Shown: positions 1-8,303, counted from the first letter of the stretch. The stretch: 64,000 nucleotides of DNA from Rhodospirillaceae bacterium (GCA_002722095.1 PBKG01000012.1:31378-95377); one strand, 5' to 3'. Numbers and translations are program-made. The notes: generated by a model not told the origin, from the letters alone.

Positions 1-46
1 TGTGGGCGCCAACAGGCAAGCAATCTTCCAGAAAGCGGTACGAATT

Positions 47-922
47 CTATTTTTCATCACCGTTCTCTTCCGGTGATGTATCCGGTTCGTCGTCTTCGGT
101 GTCGAAATAATAGACGCCGAAATTCATCCGTCGGGTGGCGTCCGACTTTCCTTCGTCCTGTTCGGCTTTCTCGAGTGCCGCCTTATTCAGACGAACCAGC
201 GCTTCCATGCCGATATCTCGTGCGAGATCGTGCAGCTCTTCTGCGGATTGCGGGGTAAGCTTGTCATAAAATACCGAACGCTCCAGATACGGTTTGCCAT
301 CACCGAGCAGGTTATGGGCGGCAGCAGAAATATGATCGTGCGTATTGCGGCCGAAATATTGCGCCAATTGAGTGAGATCTTCGTCGGGCACGAAGGCGGC
401 GCTATCGAGCCGGACGATATTATTAGCATCGACCGTTACCAAACCGAGCCGTAGCCATTCATCCAGGATTGTGCGCGGGCGCATATCCTTGCTCACCGAT
501 TCGACGAGGCCTTCGAACGACCGCCCGCCGTCGGCCGGCTTGCTGCGGGGGAGCGGGATCGGCTTCCCATCGGCGTCTATATAGTCCGGAGAGCCAATCC
601 ACAGGCCGACCAGTTGAGCACCTATCGACGGTGCCGAGGTGGCCGATTGGGTTTCCGAGGGTGCGGTCCGCAACCTTTTGACGTCTTTACGGTGGACGCC
701 GGTGATTAGGCTGATCCGGCTGTCGGTTTGGCGTTTGCCGTCCATCGGGAAATCCCGATCCGCCGAGTCCACATAGAGCGCTTTCAACAGGTTCGAAAGC
801 ATTGGAAAGGTGATCCCATGGGCGATCAGCAGCCGGACTAATGGCCGCAGAAGCCGCGCAACCGCACTCATTACGGCCTTTGGCGGTTCGGTGGGTGAGT
901 TGGGTCCGGTGGGATCGGTCAT
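47..922 (-). CDS. DUF6502 family protein
   Basis: A 291-aa soluble protein of unknown function that resembles the DUF6502 family. The N-terminal third (…RPLVRLLIAHGITFP, then a run with GVHRKDVKRLR) looks like a small helical, possibly DNA-binding module: the phrase 'ITGVHRKDVKRLR' is typical of a helix-turn-helix recognition segment. The C-terminus is acidic (DTEDDEPDTSPEENGDEK) and probably disordered. No signal peptide or membrane segment is seen. I use the ATG at 922; a TTG at 946 in the same frame would add eight residues, and neither has a convincing ribosome binding site. It is transcribed away from the arginine-rich protein gene, with 186 bp between them. A regulatory role is only inferred from the HTH-like segment. 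Confidence 0.75.
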   Translation of the reverse strand: MTDPTGPNSPTEPPKAVMSAVARLLRPLVRLLIAHGITFPMLSNLLKALYVDSADRDFPMDGKRQTDSRISLITGVHRKDVKRLRTAPSETQSATSAPSIGAQLVGLWIGSPDYIDADGKPIPLPRSKPADGGRSFEGLVESVSKDMRPRTILDEWLRLGLVTVDANNIVRLDSAAFVPDEDLTQLAQYFGRNTHDHISAAAHNLLGDGKPYLERSVFYDKLTPQSAEELHDLARDIGMEALVRLNKAALEKAEQDEGKSDATRRMNFGVYYFDTEDDEPDTSPEENGDEK

Positions 923-984
923 TTTTCTAGAATCTAACGAATCCAATGGCTTGATTATTGATCCCTAACATAGCTCAAAAAAAA

Positions 985-1053
985 GTGGGAATCAATCCCA
1001 CAAAATGGTTGACGTGGGAAAACATCACACGTATTGTGCGTTTGTTCGTGGGA
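985..1053 (+). promoter_or_regulatory. sigma70-type promoter with GTGGGA motifs
   Basis: TTGACG (1009-1014) and TATTGT (1032-1037) are separated by exactly 17 bp, a good housekeeping promoter for the arginine-rich gene starting at 1109. GTGGGA occurs at 985-990, 1014-1019 and 1048-1053. The first copy forms an inverted repeat with TCCCAC at 996-1001 (loop ATCAA). The second overlaps the end of the -35 box and the third lies just past the expected transcription start. This arrangement suggests a regulator binding site, but the regulator is unknown. Confidence 0.6.
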
Positions 1054-1108
1054 AAAATTCCCAAAAGCTGACGCGAGGGCGTCGGCATCATCAAAGGAGT
1101 GAACAGCC

Positions 1109-2134
1109 ATGACTATGACCAAGATCCAGGTGCGTACTCGAATCTTTTCCGTGATCACGGCTGGATGTGTCGTCGGCGCCCTCGCGGCGGTTTCCAACGA
1201 TGCAGCCGCCCAGTCTGCGGTTCCTGTGGAGCCGGTGGAAGTCGTAAATCTCAACGACCGGCCCGAACGGATGCGAAATCGTGATGGTATCCGCAATCTT
1301 TCCGAGGAAGAGCGTGCGGAACGGCGCGCCAATCGCCAAGAAAATCGCGGCGAGCGCCGCGAAGACCGGCAAGACAATCGCGCCGACCGGCGTGAAAACC
1401 GACAGGATAACCGTGCCGATCGACGGGAGAATCGCCAAGACAACCGTGCCAATCGACGGGAAAATCGCCAAGACAACCGAGCCGAGCGTCGTGAAACCCG
1501 TCAAGACAATCGTGCCGACCGCCGGGCCCAGCTTCCGAACCGTCCCGCCCGTGGACCGGTCGGCCGCTATGTTCGCAACGAAGTGCGTGATATGGCGCCG
1601 TGGCAACGCCGCTTGGCCCGCAATCATTTCGAGAATTTGACCCCAGGCGAACGGCGTCAGGCTGTCCGACGTCATCTCCGTCGCGACTATTTGCAGGATT
1701 TGACTCCGCGTCAGCGCAAGATCGCACGTCATCGCCTCCGTCACATGACCCCGAAAGAGCGTCATCGCTGGTATCGTCGGGCCGCTCGCCATGAAAATTT
1801 GGAGCGCCGTTATGATCGTCTGCAGTCGTTGTCGCCAGCGAAACGGCGTCAGGTCATTGGCCGCATGGGTCCCAAAAAACGTCAGGCTTTGCGCCGGATT
1901 CATCGCCAACAGACCGGATTCAACAATTGGCGCCCCCATAACCGCATCGCCAAGCATCGGATAGCTAAACACCGTATTGCCAATCATCGCGCTAAGCGGC
2001 ATTTCCGCCAGGCGGCGCCCACCCGGCGCAAGTTGGCCCGTCAAAATACGCGGCTGAGCCGGCAAAACGTAAAGCTCGCGCGGCAAAACGTACGGCTTAA
2101 GCGCCAGAATCGGAAATTGCGCCGTAACCGTTAA
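1109..2134 (+). CDS. secreted arginine-rich repeat protein
   Basis: A 341-aa, extremely basic protein: I count 87 arginines, about a quarter of all residues. An N-terminal signal peptide (hydrophobic stretch around residues 12-30, likely cleavage near AAA-QS at 34-36) implies export. Residues 72-137 are six 11-residue units of the type RRENRQDNRAD. Residues 150-260 carry looser repeats built around 'LTPxxRxxxxR', similar in style to DUF3106. The C-terminus has KHRIA repeats and then a LARQN/LKRQN heptad-like stretch. The start at 1109 is supported by AAAGGAG at 1093-1099. The function is unknown; periplasmic binding of an anionic polymer (LPS, nucleic acid, polyphosphate) would fit the charge but is speculation. 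Confidence 0.8.
   Translation: MTMTKIQVRTRIFSVITAGCVVGALAAVSNDAAAQSAVPVEPVEVVNLNDRPERMRNRDGIRNLSEEERAERRANRQENRGERREDRQDNRADRRENRQDNRADRRENRQDNRANRRENRQDNRAERRETRQDNRADRRAQLPNRPARGPVGRYVRNEVRDMAPWQRRLARNHFENLTPGERRQAVRRHLRRDYLQDLTPRQRKIARHRLRHMTPKERHRWYRRAARHENLERRYDRLQSLSPAKRRQVIGRMGPKKRQALRRIHRQQTGFNNWRPHNRIAKHRIAKHRIANHRAKRHFRQAAPTRRKLARQNTRLSRQNVKLARQNVRLKRQNRKLRRNR
1322..1519 (+). repeat. 33-bp in-frame tandem repeat, six units
   Basis: Six consecutive 33-bp units inside the arginine-rich gene encode RRxxRQxNRxx. Units 2-6 are very similar at the nucleotide level (e.g. repeated CGACGGGAAAATCGCCAAGA-type segments), so copy number could change by slippage without shifting the frame. Confidence 0.85.
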
Positions 2135-2175
2135 GAGCGCAATTCCCTAAAAAGTTTATCCACCCTCCCATCCTG

Positions 2176-2214
2176 CCGGCGGTTCCCGAGAAATCGGGGC
2201 CGCCGGTTCCTTTT
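2176..2214 (+). terminator. Rho-independent terminator
   Basis: CCGGCGG (2176-2182) pairs with CCGCCGG (2200-2206), extended inward by CCCGA/TCGGG around a short loop, followed by TTCCTTTT. It lies 42 bp after the stop of the arginine-rich gene and before ettA, so it should separate the two transcripts. Confidence 0.8.
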
Positions 2215-2360
2215 GCGTGTCCTCAAATTGTGCAGTTACAAGTTTCAACGAGTTTTCTCGGGCGAGGTACTTGCTGTCTAAGAGCCCATCTTCCGTTGAA
2301 CCCGGCACGGCCATTGTTTATGAAGGCCCAGCAATTAGAGATTTGAAAGGCAAAATTCGA

Positions 2361-4040
2361 ATGGCGTCCTATCAATACGTCTATGTCATGAAGCAGATGT
2401 CCAAGACCTATCCCGGCAACCGGGATGTCTTGAAGGACATTACGCTTGCCTTCTTGCCTGGCGCCAAAATTGGTGTGCTCGGCTATAACGGCGCCGGAAA
2501 ATCCACAATTCTGCGCATCATGGCCGGCACCGATAAGGAAATAACCGGTGAGGCTTGGGCGGCTGAAGGGGCCACCACAGGTCTTTTGGCGCAGGAACCG
2601 GAATTGGATGCGACCAAGACGGTTGGGGAGAACGTGCTCGAAGGTCTCGGCGCCGAGAAAGCGTTGGTCGATCGATTTGAAGAAGTCAGCATGAAGCTCG
2701 GCGAGGTCACCGACGAAGACGAAATGACCAAGCTGATCGAAGAACAAGCGGAACTGCAGGAACAAATCGACGCCGCCGATGCCTGGGATTTGAGCCGGAC
2801 GGTGGAAATCGCGATGGATGCGTTGCGCTGTCCACCGGGTGAGGCCGATGTTACGAAGCTCTCCGGCGGCGAACGGCGCCGTGTCGCACTTTGCCGCCTA
2901 TTGCTGCAGAAACCCGATTTGCTGCTTTTGGATGAGCCGACCAATCATCTCGATGCCGAATCGGTCGCCTGGCTCGAACGTCATTTGCGGGAATATGAAG
3001 GCACCGTCGTGATGGTCACCCATGATCGCTATTTCCTCGACAACGTGACCGGCTGGATTTTGGAAATCGATCGTGGGCGCGGCATTCCCTATGAGGGCAA
3101 TTATTCCGCCTGGATCGAACAGAAACAAAAGCGCCTCGAACAGGAAGAGCGTTCGGAAGCCTCACGTGCCCGCACGATCGCCCGCGAGCGTGATTGGATT
3201 CAGGCGAGCCCGCGCGCGAGACAGGCAAAATCACGGGCGCGAATTACGGCGTATGAAAAACTCGTCGCTGAAAGTAGTGAGCGCGAAGTGGGCTCCGCAC
3301 AAATCATCATTCCGCCAGGCCCGCGTCTCGGGGATCTGGTAGTTGAGGCAACCGATCTCCGTAAAGGCTTCGGCAATCATCTATTGATCGAAGACCTGAG
3401 TTTCAAATTACCGCCAGGAGGCATCGTTGGCGTAATCGAACCGAACGGAGCGGGCAAAACGACGCTCACCCGTATGATCGTTGGCCAAGAGGCACCGGAT
3501 TCGGGCTCACTTCGCCTTGGCGATACGGTAGAGCTTGGCTACGTGGATCAGAGCCGGGACGAACTGGATGGTGCCAAGTCCGTCTGGGAAGAAATCGCCC
3601 AGGGGGAAGAAGAAATCGATCTCGGCAAACGCAAGATGCAAAGCCGCGCTTATGTGGGCGCATTCAATTTCAAGGGTGCCGATCAACAGAAAAAGGTCGG
3701 CCAGCTTTCCGGCGGTGAGCGCAATCGAGTGCATCTTGCCAAGATGTTGCGGTCCGGGGCCAATCTCTTGTTGCTGGACGAGCCGACTAACGATCTCGAT
3801 GTTGATACCCTGCGTGCGCTCGAAGAGGCTTTATTGGACTTTGCTGGCTCGGCTTTCGTGATCAGTCACGATCGATGGTTCCTGGACCGGATTTCCACCC
3901 ATATATTGGCCTTCGAGGGTAACAGCGAAGTGGTGTGGTTCGAAGGCAACTACCAGGACTACGAAGCTGACCGGCGTCAACGGCTTGGCGCCGAAGCGGA
4001 TCAGCCGCATCGCATAAAATATAAGCCACTAACGCGGTAA
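2361..4040 (+). CDS. ettA: energy-dependent translational throttle protein EttA (ABC-F ATPase)
   Basis: A 559-aa soluble ABC-F protein with two nucleotide-binding domains. In E. coli EttA binds the ribosomal E site and gates the first elongation step according to ATP/ADP ratio. Domain 1 has Walker A GYNGAGKS (41-48), signature LSGGERRRVAL and Walker B LLLLDEPTNHLD. The linker (GIPYEGNYSAWIEQKQKRL… and RARQAKSRARI) is the P-site tRNA interaction motif. Domain 2 has LSGGERNRVHL and LLLLDEPTNDLD. The start MASYQYVYVM at 2361 matches the family length; an upstream in-frame GTG at 2217 would add 48 unrelated residues. One oddity is that the second Walker A reads EPNGAGKT, with Glu360 where the family has Gly. 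It is convergent with mlaC. Confidence 0.95.
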   Translation: MASYQYVYVMKQMSKTYPGNRDVLKDITLAFLPGAKIGVLGYNGAGKSTILRIMAGTDKEITGEAWAAEGATTGLLAQEPELDATKTVGENVLEGLGAEKALVDRFEEVSMKLGEVTDEDEMTKLIEEQAELQEQIDAADAWDLSRTVEIAMDALRCPPGEADVTKLSGGERRRVALCRLLLQKPDLLLLDEPTNHLDAESVAWLERHLREYEGTVVMVTHDRYFLDNVTGWILEIDRGRGIPYEGNYSAWIEQKQKRLEQEERSEASRARTIARERDWIQASPRARQAKSRARITAYEKLVAESSEREVGSAQIIIPPGPRLGDLVVEATDLRKGFGNHLLIEDLSFKLPPGGIVGVIEPNGAGKTTLTRMIVGQEAPDSGSLRLGDTVELGYVDQSRDELDGAKSVWEEIAQGEEEIDLGKRKMQSRAYVGAFNFKGADQQKKVGQLSGGERNRVHLAKMLRSGANLLLLDEPTNDLDVDTLRALEEALLDFAGSAFVISHDRWFLDRISTHILAFEGNSEVVWFEGNYQDYEADRRQRLGAEADQPHRIKYKPLTR

Positions 4041-4080
4041 GGCCCTGATGAGGGCACGCGGCCAGAACGACGCCGTTCGG

Positions 4081-4848
4081 TCAGCCCTGATCTTGTTCTT
4101 CCTCATCCTCTTTTTCATCGGACGAGGGTTCTTTTTTAGGCTCAGGCACTTCAGCTGGTTTTTCTGCCGATGGCGAGGTCGCCGGTTCACCGGCTGTATC
4201 GTTTGTGGGCTCGAGGCCTTTAGATTTGAGTTTGGCAATTCGCTTGTTGAGCACGTCAATTAAGGCCTGCACTCTGCCATCCTGCTGGGAAATGTAGGCG
4301 ATGAACTCGTCGCGCTGTGTAAGGATCATGCTGACGCCTTCAATTTTAACGTCGAGAATTTTGTTCGGCTTGCCGGCGCGGCGGTGAACTTGGAAGGCAA
4401 TTTTGAAAATGCGCTCTCCGTTAGGCCGCAAAATATGCGTGGTGACAATAAAGTCCGTTGGCCGAGTGGTCTTCTGGACCCGGACGACCTTGAAGGTCTC
4501 GCCTGAATAATTGCGGAACTGAGAAGAATAGAGTTCGACGATATAGTTTTCGAAAGTCTTAACAAATTCGTCGACTTTTGCCCGGTCGGCTGAGCGGCGG
4601 TATTTGCCTATGACGAAATATCCTATCCGTCGGGTGGCAAACCCTTCGCGAAGTAGCGCACGAAATTTTGCGCGCTGTTCATCGACCGTTGCTGACTTAT
4701 TCTGCAGCAACTTGATCGCGCGCTGACCAAGGGTTTCGATAAATGCGCCGGGCTCCTGGGGGGCTGCCTGGAGATTTGATCCAGGCAACGGTAACCAAAC
4801 TAAAGCTAAAACCAAGAGGACGGCCGGCCAAATCCGACAGCCATTCAT
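4081..4848 (-). CDS. mlaC: MlaC-family phospholipid-binding periplasmic protein
   Basis: A 255-aa exported protein of the MlaC/Ttg2D family, the periplasmic shuttle that moves phospholipids between the outer-membrane MlaA complex and the inner-membrane MlaFEDB transporter. It has a signal peptide (hydrophobic residues 8-20, cleavage near LQA-AP) and typical MlaC blocks: FIETLGQRAIKLL, RRIGYFVIGKYRR, FENYIVELYSSQF, and ILDVKIEGVSMILTQRDEF. The last ~45 residues are an acidic Pro/Glu/Lys tail that is not part of the fold. GGAGTGA before the ATG at 4848 supports the start. It follows mlaA by 34 bp on the same strand, so the two are likely co-transcribed; the inner-membrane mlaFED genes are not in this window. 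Confidence 0.9.
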   Translation of the reverse strand: MNGCRIWPAVLLVLALVWLPLPGSNLQAAPQEPGAFIETLGQRAIKLLQNKSATVDEQRAKFRALLREGFATRRIGYFVIGKYRRSADRAKVDEFVKTFENYIVELYSSQFRNYSGETFKVVRVQKTTRPTDFIVTTHILRPNGERIFKIAFQVHRRAGKPNKILDVKIEGVSMILTQRDEFIAYISQQDGRVQALIDVLNKRIAKLKSKGLEPTNDTAGEPATSPSAEKPAEVPEPKKEPSSDEKEDEEEQDQG

Positions 4849-4882
4849 TTCGGCTCACTCCTTCGAGCAGATTTCAAAATGC

Positions 4883-5716
4883 TTAAACGAGTACCGGCAA
4901 ATAATTATTTTTGGCTAGCCTGCGCGACTGGCTCTTTGGGGCAGGCTCATCAAAGTCGAGCGTAATTTCCGGGATCGGAACCGCGTCGCTTGATTCACCA
5001 TTGCGAATTTCGTCAGCCCGTTTCTGCCTATAGAGGCTGCGGATAGTCGCATAAAAATCGAGCGAAGTTTTTTCGAGCTCCGCGAGTTTGCCAAGCACTT
5101 GCGCACGCTTGTCAATCGCGGTGAAGACCGTTCGCGTACCGGAAAGCCAAAAGTTGGTCCAGTAGTCGAGGTAGGTGTCCGTTACCCAATCGACAGGATC
5201 GAAGAAGGATTGTACCAATTCACCGACGCCATCTCGAATGTTTGACGGGCCCAGAATCGGTAATACTAAGTATGGGCCTTCAGGAACACCCCAGACCGCT
5301 AACGTTTGCCCTAAGTCTTCCTTGTGACCTTCGGCTCCTGACGAACCCATCACGTCCCACATACCGAACCCGATTACCGTATTGCCGACGATGCGCGCCG
5401 TGGTTTGGCCCGCACGGTCCCACTCGCCCTGCAGAACATCATTAGCCAACGTCACAGGTTCTTTGAGGTGGAAAAGCAAATTATGGATCATGTCGCGAAT
5501 GGGATCGGGAACATTGTCCACATAGGCTTGAGTTATCGGCCGCAGAATTGCCTTATCGAGCGCGATATTAATGTCGAAGATTTCACGATTGACGGATTCG
5601 AACGGATCGTTAGTTCCGTCGTCCGGCTTGCTGGCACAGCTTGCGAGCATCAGAACGGCGAGAGCGGCGGCCACAACGCGCAGTGCGCCGGCGGAGTTTT
5701 TTATACGTTTAATCAA
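4883..5716 (-). CDS. mlaA: MlaA/VacJ outer-membrane lipoprotein
   Basis: A 277-aa lipoprotein of the MlaA (VacJ) family, which removes mislocalised phospholipids from the outer leaflet of the outer membrane. The lipobox is MLASC (Cys about residue 27), followed by the conserved opening DPFESVNREIFDINIALDK. Further family blocks are VPDPIRDMIHNLL, EPVTLANDVLQG, GQTLAVWGVPEGPYLVLPILGPS and RDGVGELVQ. The start is a TTG at 5716 with GAGGGG nine bases upstream. It is the first gene of a two-gene unit with mlaC. A promoter candidate lies about 100 bp upstream. Confidence 0.93.
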   Translation of the reverse strand: MIKRIKNSAGALRVVAAALAVLMLASCASKPDDGTNDPFESVNREIFDINIALDKAILRPITQAYVDNVPDPIRDMIHNLLFHLKEPVTLANDVLQGEWDRAGQTTARIVGNTVIGFGMWDVMGSSGAEGHKEDLGQTLAVWGVPEGPYLVLPILGPSNIRDGVGELVQSFFDPVDWVTDTYLDYWTNFWLSGTRTVFTAIDKRAQVLGKLAELEKTSLDFYATIRSLYRQKRADEIRNGESSDAVPIPEITLDFDEPAPKSQSRRLAKNNYLPVLV

Positions 5717-5815
5717 TTGAAGAACCCCTCAATCGCAGTCACTTAGCCTCAGTCGCGTTGTTTGCGAAGACCAAACCAAAGGTCTAAACAAATGCCCACC
5801 CTCAACACAGTCCTA

Positions 5816-5843
5816 AAAATAGCGCCAAATTCCCAAGTTGCAA
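5816..5843 (-). promoter_or_regulatory. candidate promoter for mlaA-mlaC
   Basis: Read on the minus strand, TTGCAA (5838-5843) and TATTTT (5816-5821) are 16 bp apart. The element lies about 100 bp ahead of the mlaA start, within AT-rich DNA. The rest of 5717-6133 (417 bp) shows no convincing gene on either strand. Confidence 0.45.
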
Positions 5844-6133
5844 CTATTTTCAAGGTCGTTGTTCGAGCAAAACACCAACAACCACCACGATTATCACAGA
5901 CCGGATGCGATTGAAAACGCTGGAATCCGCTACTTGCGACTCTTTACAACCGGTGTTGCAAAAATGTCTCTGTATTAAATTTGTATGTTTTGCGTCGGTG
6001 CACACGAGATCAACGTCCAAACGACCAGAGACAATATTCTCCGCGTCAAAGACTGTTCGGCCTAATTTCGGCAGCCTTACTTATTTAGCTGTTGTTTTGT
6101 GGAGGGCGCCACGCGCTCTTCTTCGCCAGGGGG

Positions 6134-6265
6134 TCAGTAGAATGGATTATGCCATGGATCACGATTGCCGCCCGTCGTCTGCGGATTGCAACTAGCTAAG
6201 AATACGGCAATCGAGGCAGAAATAGTCCAGCGGATTGCTTGTTTTCTGGAGTTCGAAATTTCCAT
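6134..6265 (-). CDS. 43-aa small lipoprotein
   Basis: A very short gene. The 43-residue product has a basic N-terminus (NSRKQAIRW), a hydrophobic stretch (TISASIAVF) and a textbook lipobox LASC with the lipidated Cys at residue 26. The mature part is only CNPQTTGGNRDPWHNPFY. It should be a small membrane-anchored lipoprotein; the Asp after the Gly/Asn run does not clearly predict inner or outer membrane. AGGA lies upstream of the ATG at 6265 at a slightly long spacing. It is divergent from the ArsR-methyltransferase gene. No family is recognised. The call rests on the quality of the signal sequence and lipobox, since chance ORFs of this size rarely have both. Confidence 0.65.
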   Translation of the reverse strand: MEISNSRKQAIRWTISASIAVFLASCNPQTTGGNRDPWHNPFY

Positions 6266-6383
6266 CTCATTATATCCTCATATCCTCGCATCCTAATTCG
6301 AATACGCCGAGTAGATTCAGATCAATTTGTAAGGTAGCAAACATCGCCCACTTTTTCTAACGATAAAGAGGCTTTAAAAATAT

Positions 6384-6407
6384 ATAACGATATGTTTATA
6401 TTGTTAT
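6384..6407 (+). promoter_or_regulatory. palindromic operator candidate upstream of the ArsR-metF-metH operon
   Basis: ATAACGATAT and ATATTGTTAT form a 10-bp inverted repeat (9 of 10 pairs) around a GTTT spacer, centred 67 bp upstream of the ArsR gene start. AT-rich dyads of this size are typical of ArsR/SmtB operators. The encoded ArsR protein binding here is an inference. Confidence 0.6.
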
Positions 6408-6462
6408 GCATTGTTGTTATGAAGGCGCCCATTCGGAATTTTGATGTAGTAAGACCAAACAA

Positions 6463-7437
6463 ATGTCTGAAATGCAGGAAATCTTACAAACGTTGCGTGC
6501 AGCCGCAGAGGGGACTCGGCTTAGATTGTTGACGCTCTGCGCCGAGGGTGAACTGACCGTTAGCGAACTGACACGCATAACCGGTCAAAGCCAGCCGCGC
6601 ATTTCCCGCCACTTGAAGCAACTGGTCGAGGCTGGGTTATTGGAGCGATTGCGCGAGGGCACCCATGCCTACTATCGATTGGCAGAGACCGCACAATCGG
6701 CGGAGATTCTGCAAACCATTGTTGATGCCGTGCCTCGGGACGATGACGTGATCGCTCGCGATCTGGCCCATCTTGGCGAGGTAAAACAAGATCGCGCGCG
6801 TAGGGCAGCGGAGTTCTTTCGCGAGAATGCGGAGGAATGGGATGCAATCCGTGCCCTTTACATCGACGATGGTGAGGTGAAACAGGTGCTGGATGCGACC
6901 TGGCCGCAAAAGCCGGTTGCCGATTTTCTCGATATCGGAACCGGCACCGGTCGAATGCTTGAGATGATCGCGCACCGGGTGGAAAGGGCGGTTGGTGTGG
7001 ACCTGTCGCGTGACATGCTGGCGGTGGCGCGCGTCAATATTGAAAATGCCGGCCTTAAAAATTGCCAAGTGCGCCACGGAGACATGATGCAACTGCCGTT
7101 GCCGGACAGTGTGTTCGACGTGGCTACATTTCATCTCGTATTGCACTACGCCGAACGGCCCGCCGTGGCGCTGCGCGAAGCAGCACGTGTCTTGCGTACC
7201 GGCGGTACCTTAATCGTCATTGATTTTACGCCGCATACCGAACGCCAGTTGCTTGAGGAACATGGGCACCGTTGGCTCGGATTCGGCGACGACGAAATTC
7301 AGAGTTGGTTTACCGAGGCGGGTTTGGAACGGCGTGCTTCAGTGACGCTAGCAGGAGATCCCCTGACGGTTAAGTTATGGCCGGCGGTAAAAACAGGTGG
7401 TGTTCAGGGTGGACCTGCGGAGGAAATCGGCGGATGA
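6463..7437 (+). CDS. ArsR-family regulator fused to a SAM-dependent methyltransferase
   Basis: A 324-aa two-domain protein. Residues 1-90 are an ArsR/SmtB winged helix (LTVSELTRITGQSQPRISRHLKQL; wing LRLREGTHAYYRL) without the usual metal-binding cysteine pair. Residues ~130-310 are a class I methyltransferase (FLDIGTGTGRMLEMI for SAM binding, GVDLSRDML, VFHLVLHYAE-type motif IV, LRTGGTLIVIDF). Its stop overlaps the metF start (ATGA), so it is co-translated with metF and metH. Known ArsR-type regulators of methionine metabolism sense S-adenosylhomocysteine; here the methyltransferase domain could serve as the SAM/SAH sensor. That role is inferred from fusion and operon context. Confidence 0.88.
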   Translation: MSEMQEILQTLRAAAEGTRLRLLTLCAEGELTVSELTRITGQSQPRISRHLKQLVEAGLLERLREGTHAYYRLAETAQSAEILQTIVDAVPRDDDVIARDLAHLGEVKQDRARRAAEFFRENAEEWDAIRALYIDDGEVKQVLDATWPQKPVADFLDIGTGTGRMLEMIAHRVERAVGVDLSRDMLAVARVNIENAGLKNCQVRHGDMMQLPLPDSVFDVATFHLVLHYAERPAVALREAARVLRTGGTLIVIDFTPHTERQLLEEHGHRWLGFGDDEIQSWFTEAGLERRASVTLAGDPLTVKLWPAVKTGGVQGGPAEEIGG

Positions 7438-8303
7438 GCATTCCAAGCGTCAGTTTCGAATTCTTTCCACCGGCTACCGAAAAGATGGCGGACAATTTGT
7501 GGCGTGCGGTTGAGCGTTTGGCACCGCTCGCCCCAAATTTCGTATCGGTCACCTACGGCGCCGGCGGCAGTACCCGTGATCGGACCCATGCGACGGTGAA
7601 GCGACTGAAGGAAGAGACCGCGCTCGAACCTGCGGCGCATCTCACTTGCGTAGATGCCACACGTGAAGAGGTCGATGAGGTAATTCAAAGCTATTGGGAT
7701 ACGGGAATTCGCCACATCGTGGCTTTGCGCGGAGATCCTCCCGAAGACGCGGAACGCTATAACCCATATCCCGGCGGCTATGAAAACGCTGCCGCGCTTA
7801 CGTCGGGAATTCGGGGAATCGGAGATTTTCATATCAGTGTCGCTGCCTACCCTGAAACGCATCCGGACTCCCCCTCGGCGGACGCTGATATCGATATGCT
7901 CAAGCGCAAAATCGATGCCGGTGCGGAACAGGCAATCACTCAGTTTTTTTTCGAACCCGAGTACTTTTTCCGCTATCGAGATGCGGTGACGGCAGCGGGC
8001 CTCTCGATCCCAATCATTCCCGGAATTATCCCGGTTCTCAATCTGGCCCGCATCGTGAGCTTCGCTGAGAAATGCGGCACAACGATCCCCGAATGGCTAA
8101 GGGCCCGGTTTGCGGGGCTTGAAGAAGATGCCGCCGCACGGAAGGCGGTCGCAGCCGAAGTTGCTACCGAACTCTGCCAGAATCTGCGCTCCGGTGGCGT
8201 CGATCAGTTTCACTTCTATACTTTGAATCAGGCTGAGCTTACCTATGCGATCTGCCGCAATCTTGGCCTCAAACCTTCAATGGATTCCGAGACCGGGCAA
8301 TGA
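7434..8303 (+). CDS. metF: 5,10-methylenetetrahydrofolate reductase
   Basis: A 289-aa flavoprotein that reduces methylene-tetrahydrofolate to 5-methyl-tetrahydrofolate, the methyl donor for MetH. Family motifs are the opening [62 protein letters not shown] and [11 protein letters not shown]. The ATG at 7434 overlaps the previous stop (ATGA) and follows GGAGG; a longer upstream reading would add 19 unrelated residues. The 3' end overlaps metH by ATGA. The tight coupling implies stoichiometric production of reductase and synthase. Confidence 0.97.
   Translation: MSIPSVSFEFFPPATEKMADNLWRAVERLAPLAPNFVSVTYGAGGSTRDRTHATVKRLKEETALEPAAHLTCVDATREEVDEVIQSYWDTGIRHIVALRGDPPEDAERYNPYPGGYENAAALTSGIRGIGDFHISVAAYPETHPDSPSADADIDMLKRKIDAGAEQAITQFFFEPEYFFRYRDAVTAAGLSIPIIPGIIPVLNLARIVSFAEKCGTTIPEWLRARFAGLEEDAAARKAVAAEVATELCQNLRSGGVDQFHFYTLNQAELTYAICRNLGLKPSMDSETGQ

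Noticed and set aside
1091..2086. 331-codon minus-strand frame under the arginine-rich gene
   Set aside because: Arises from antisense reading of Arg codons; no ribosome binding site, and the plus strand has promoter, SD, signal peptide and terminator.
4041..4080. GCCCT/AGGGC repeat between the convergent ettA and mlaC genes
   Set aside because: Only five pairs and no T-run; too weak to call a terminator.
5905..6195. 96-codon plus-strand frame in the mlaA-ArsR spacer
   Set aside because: Composition is unlike the coding regions, there is no ribosome binding site or recognisable motif, and it overlaps the better-supported minus-strand micro-lipoprotein.
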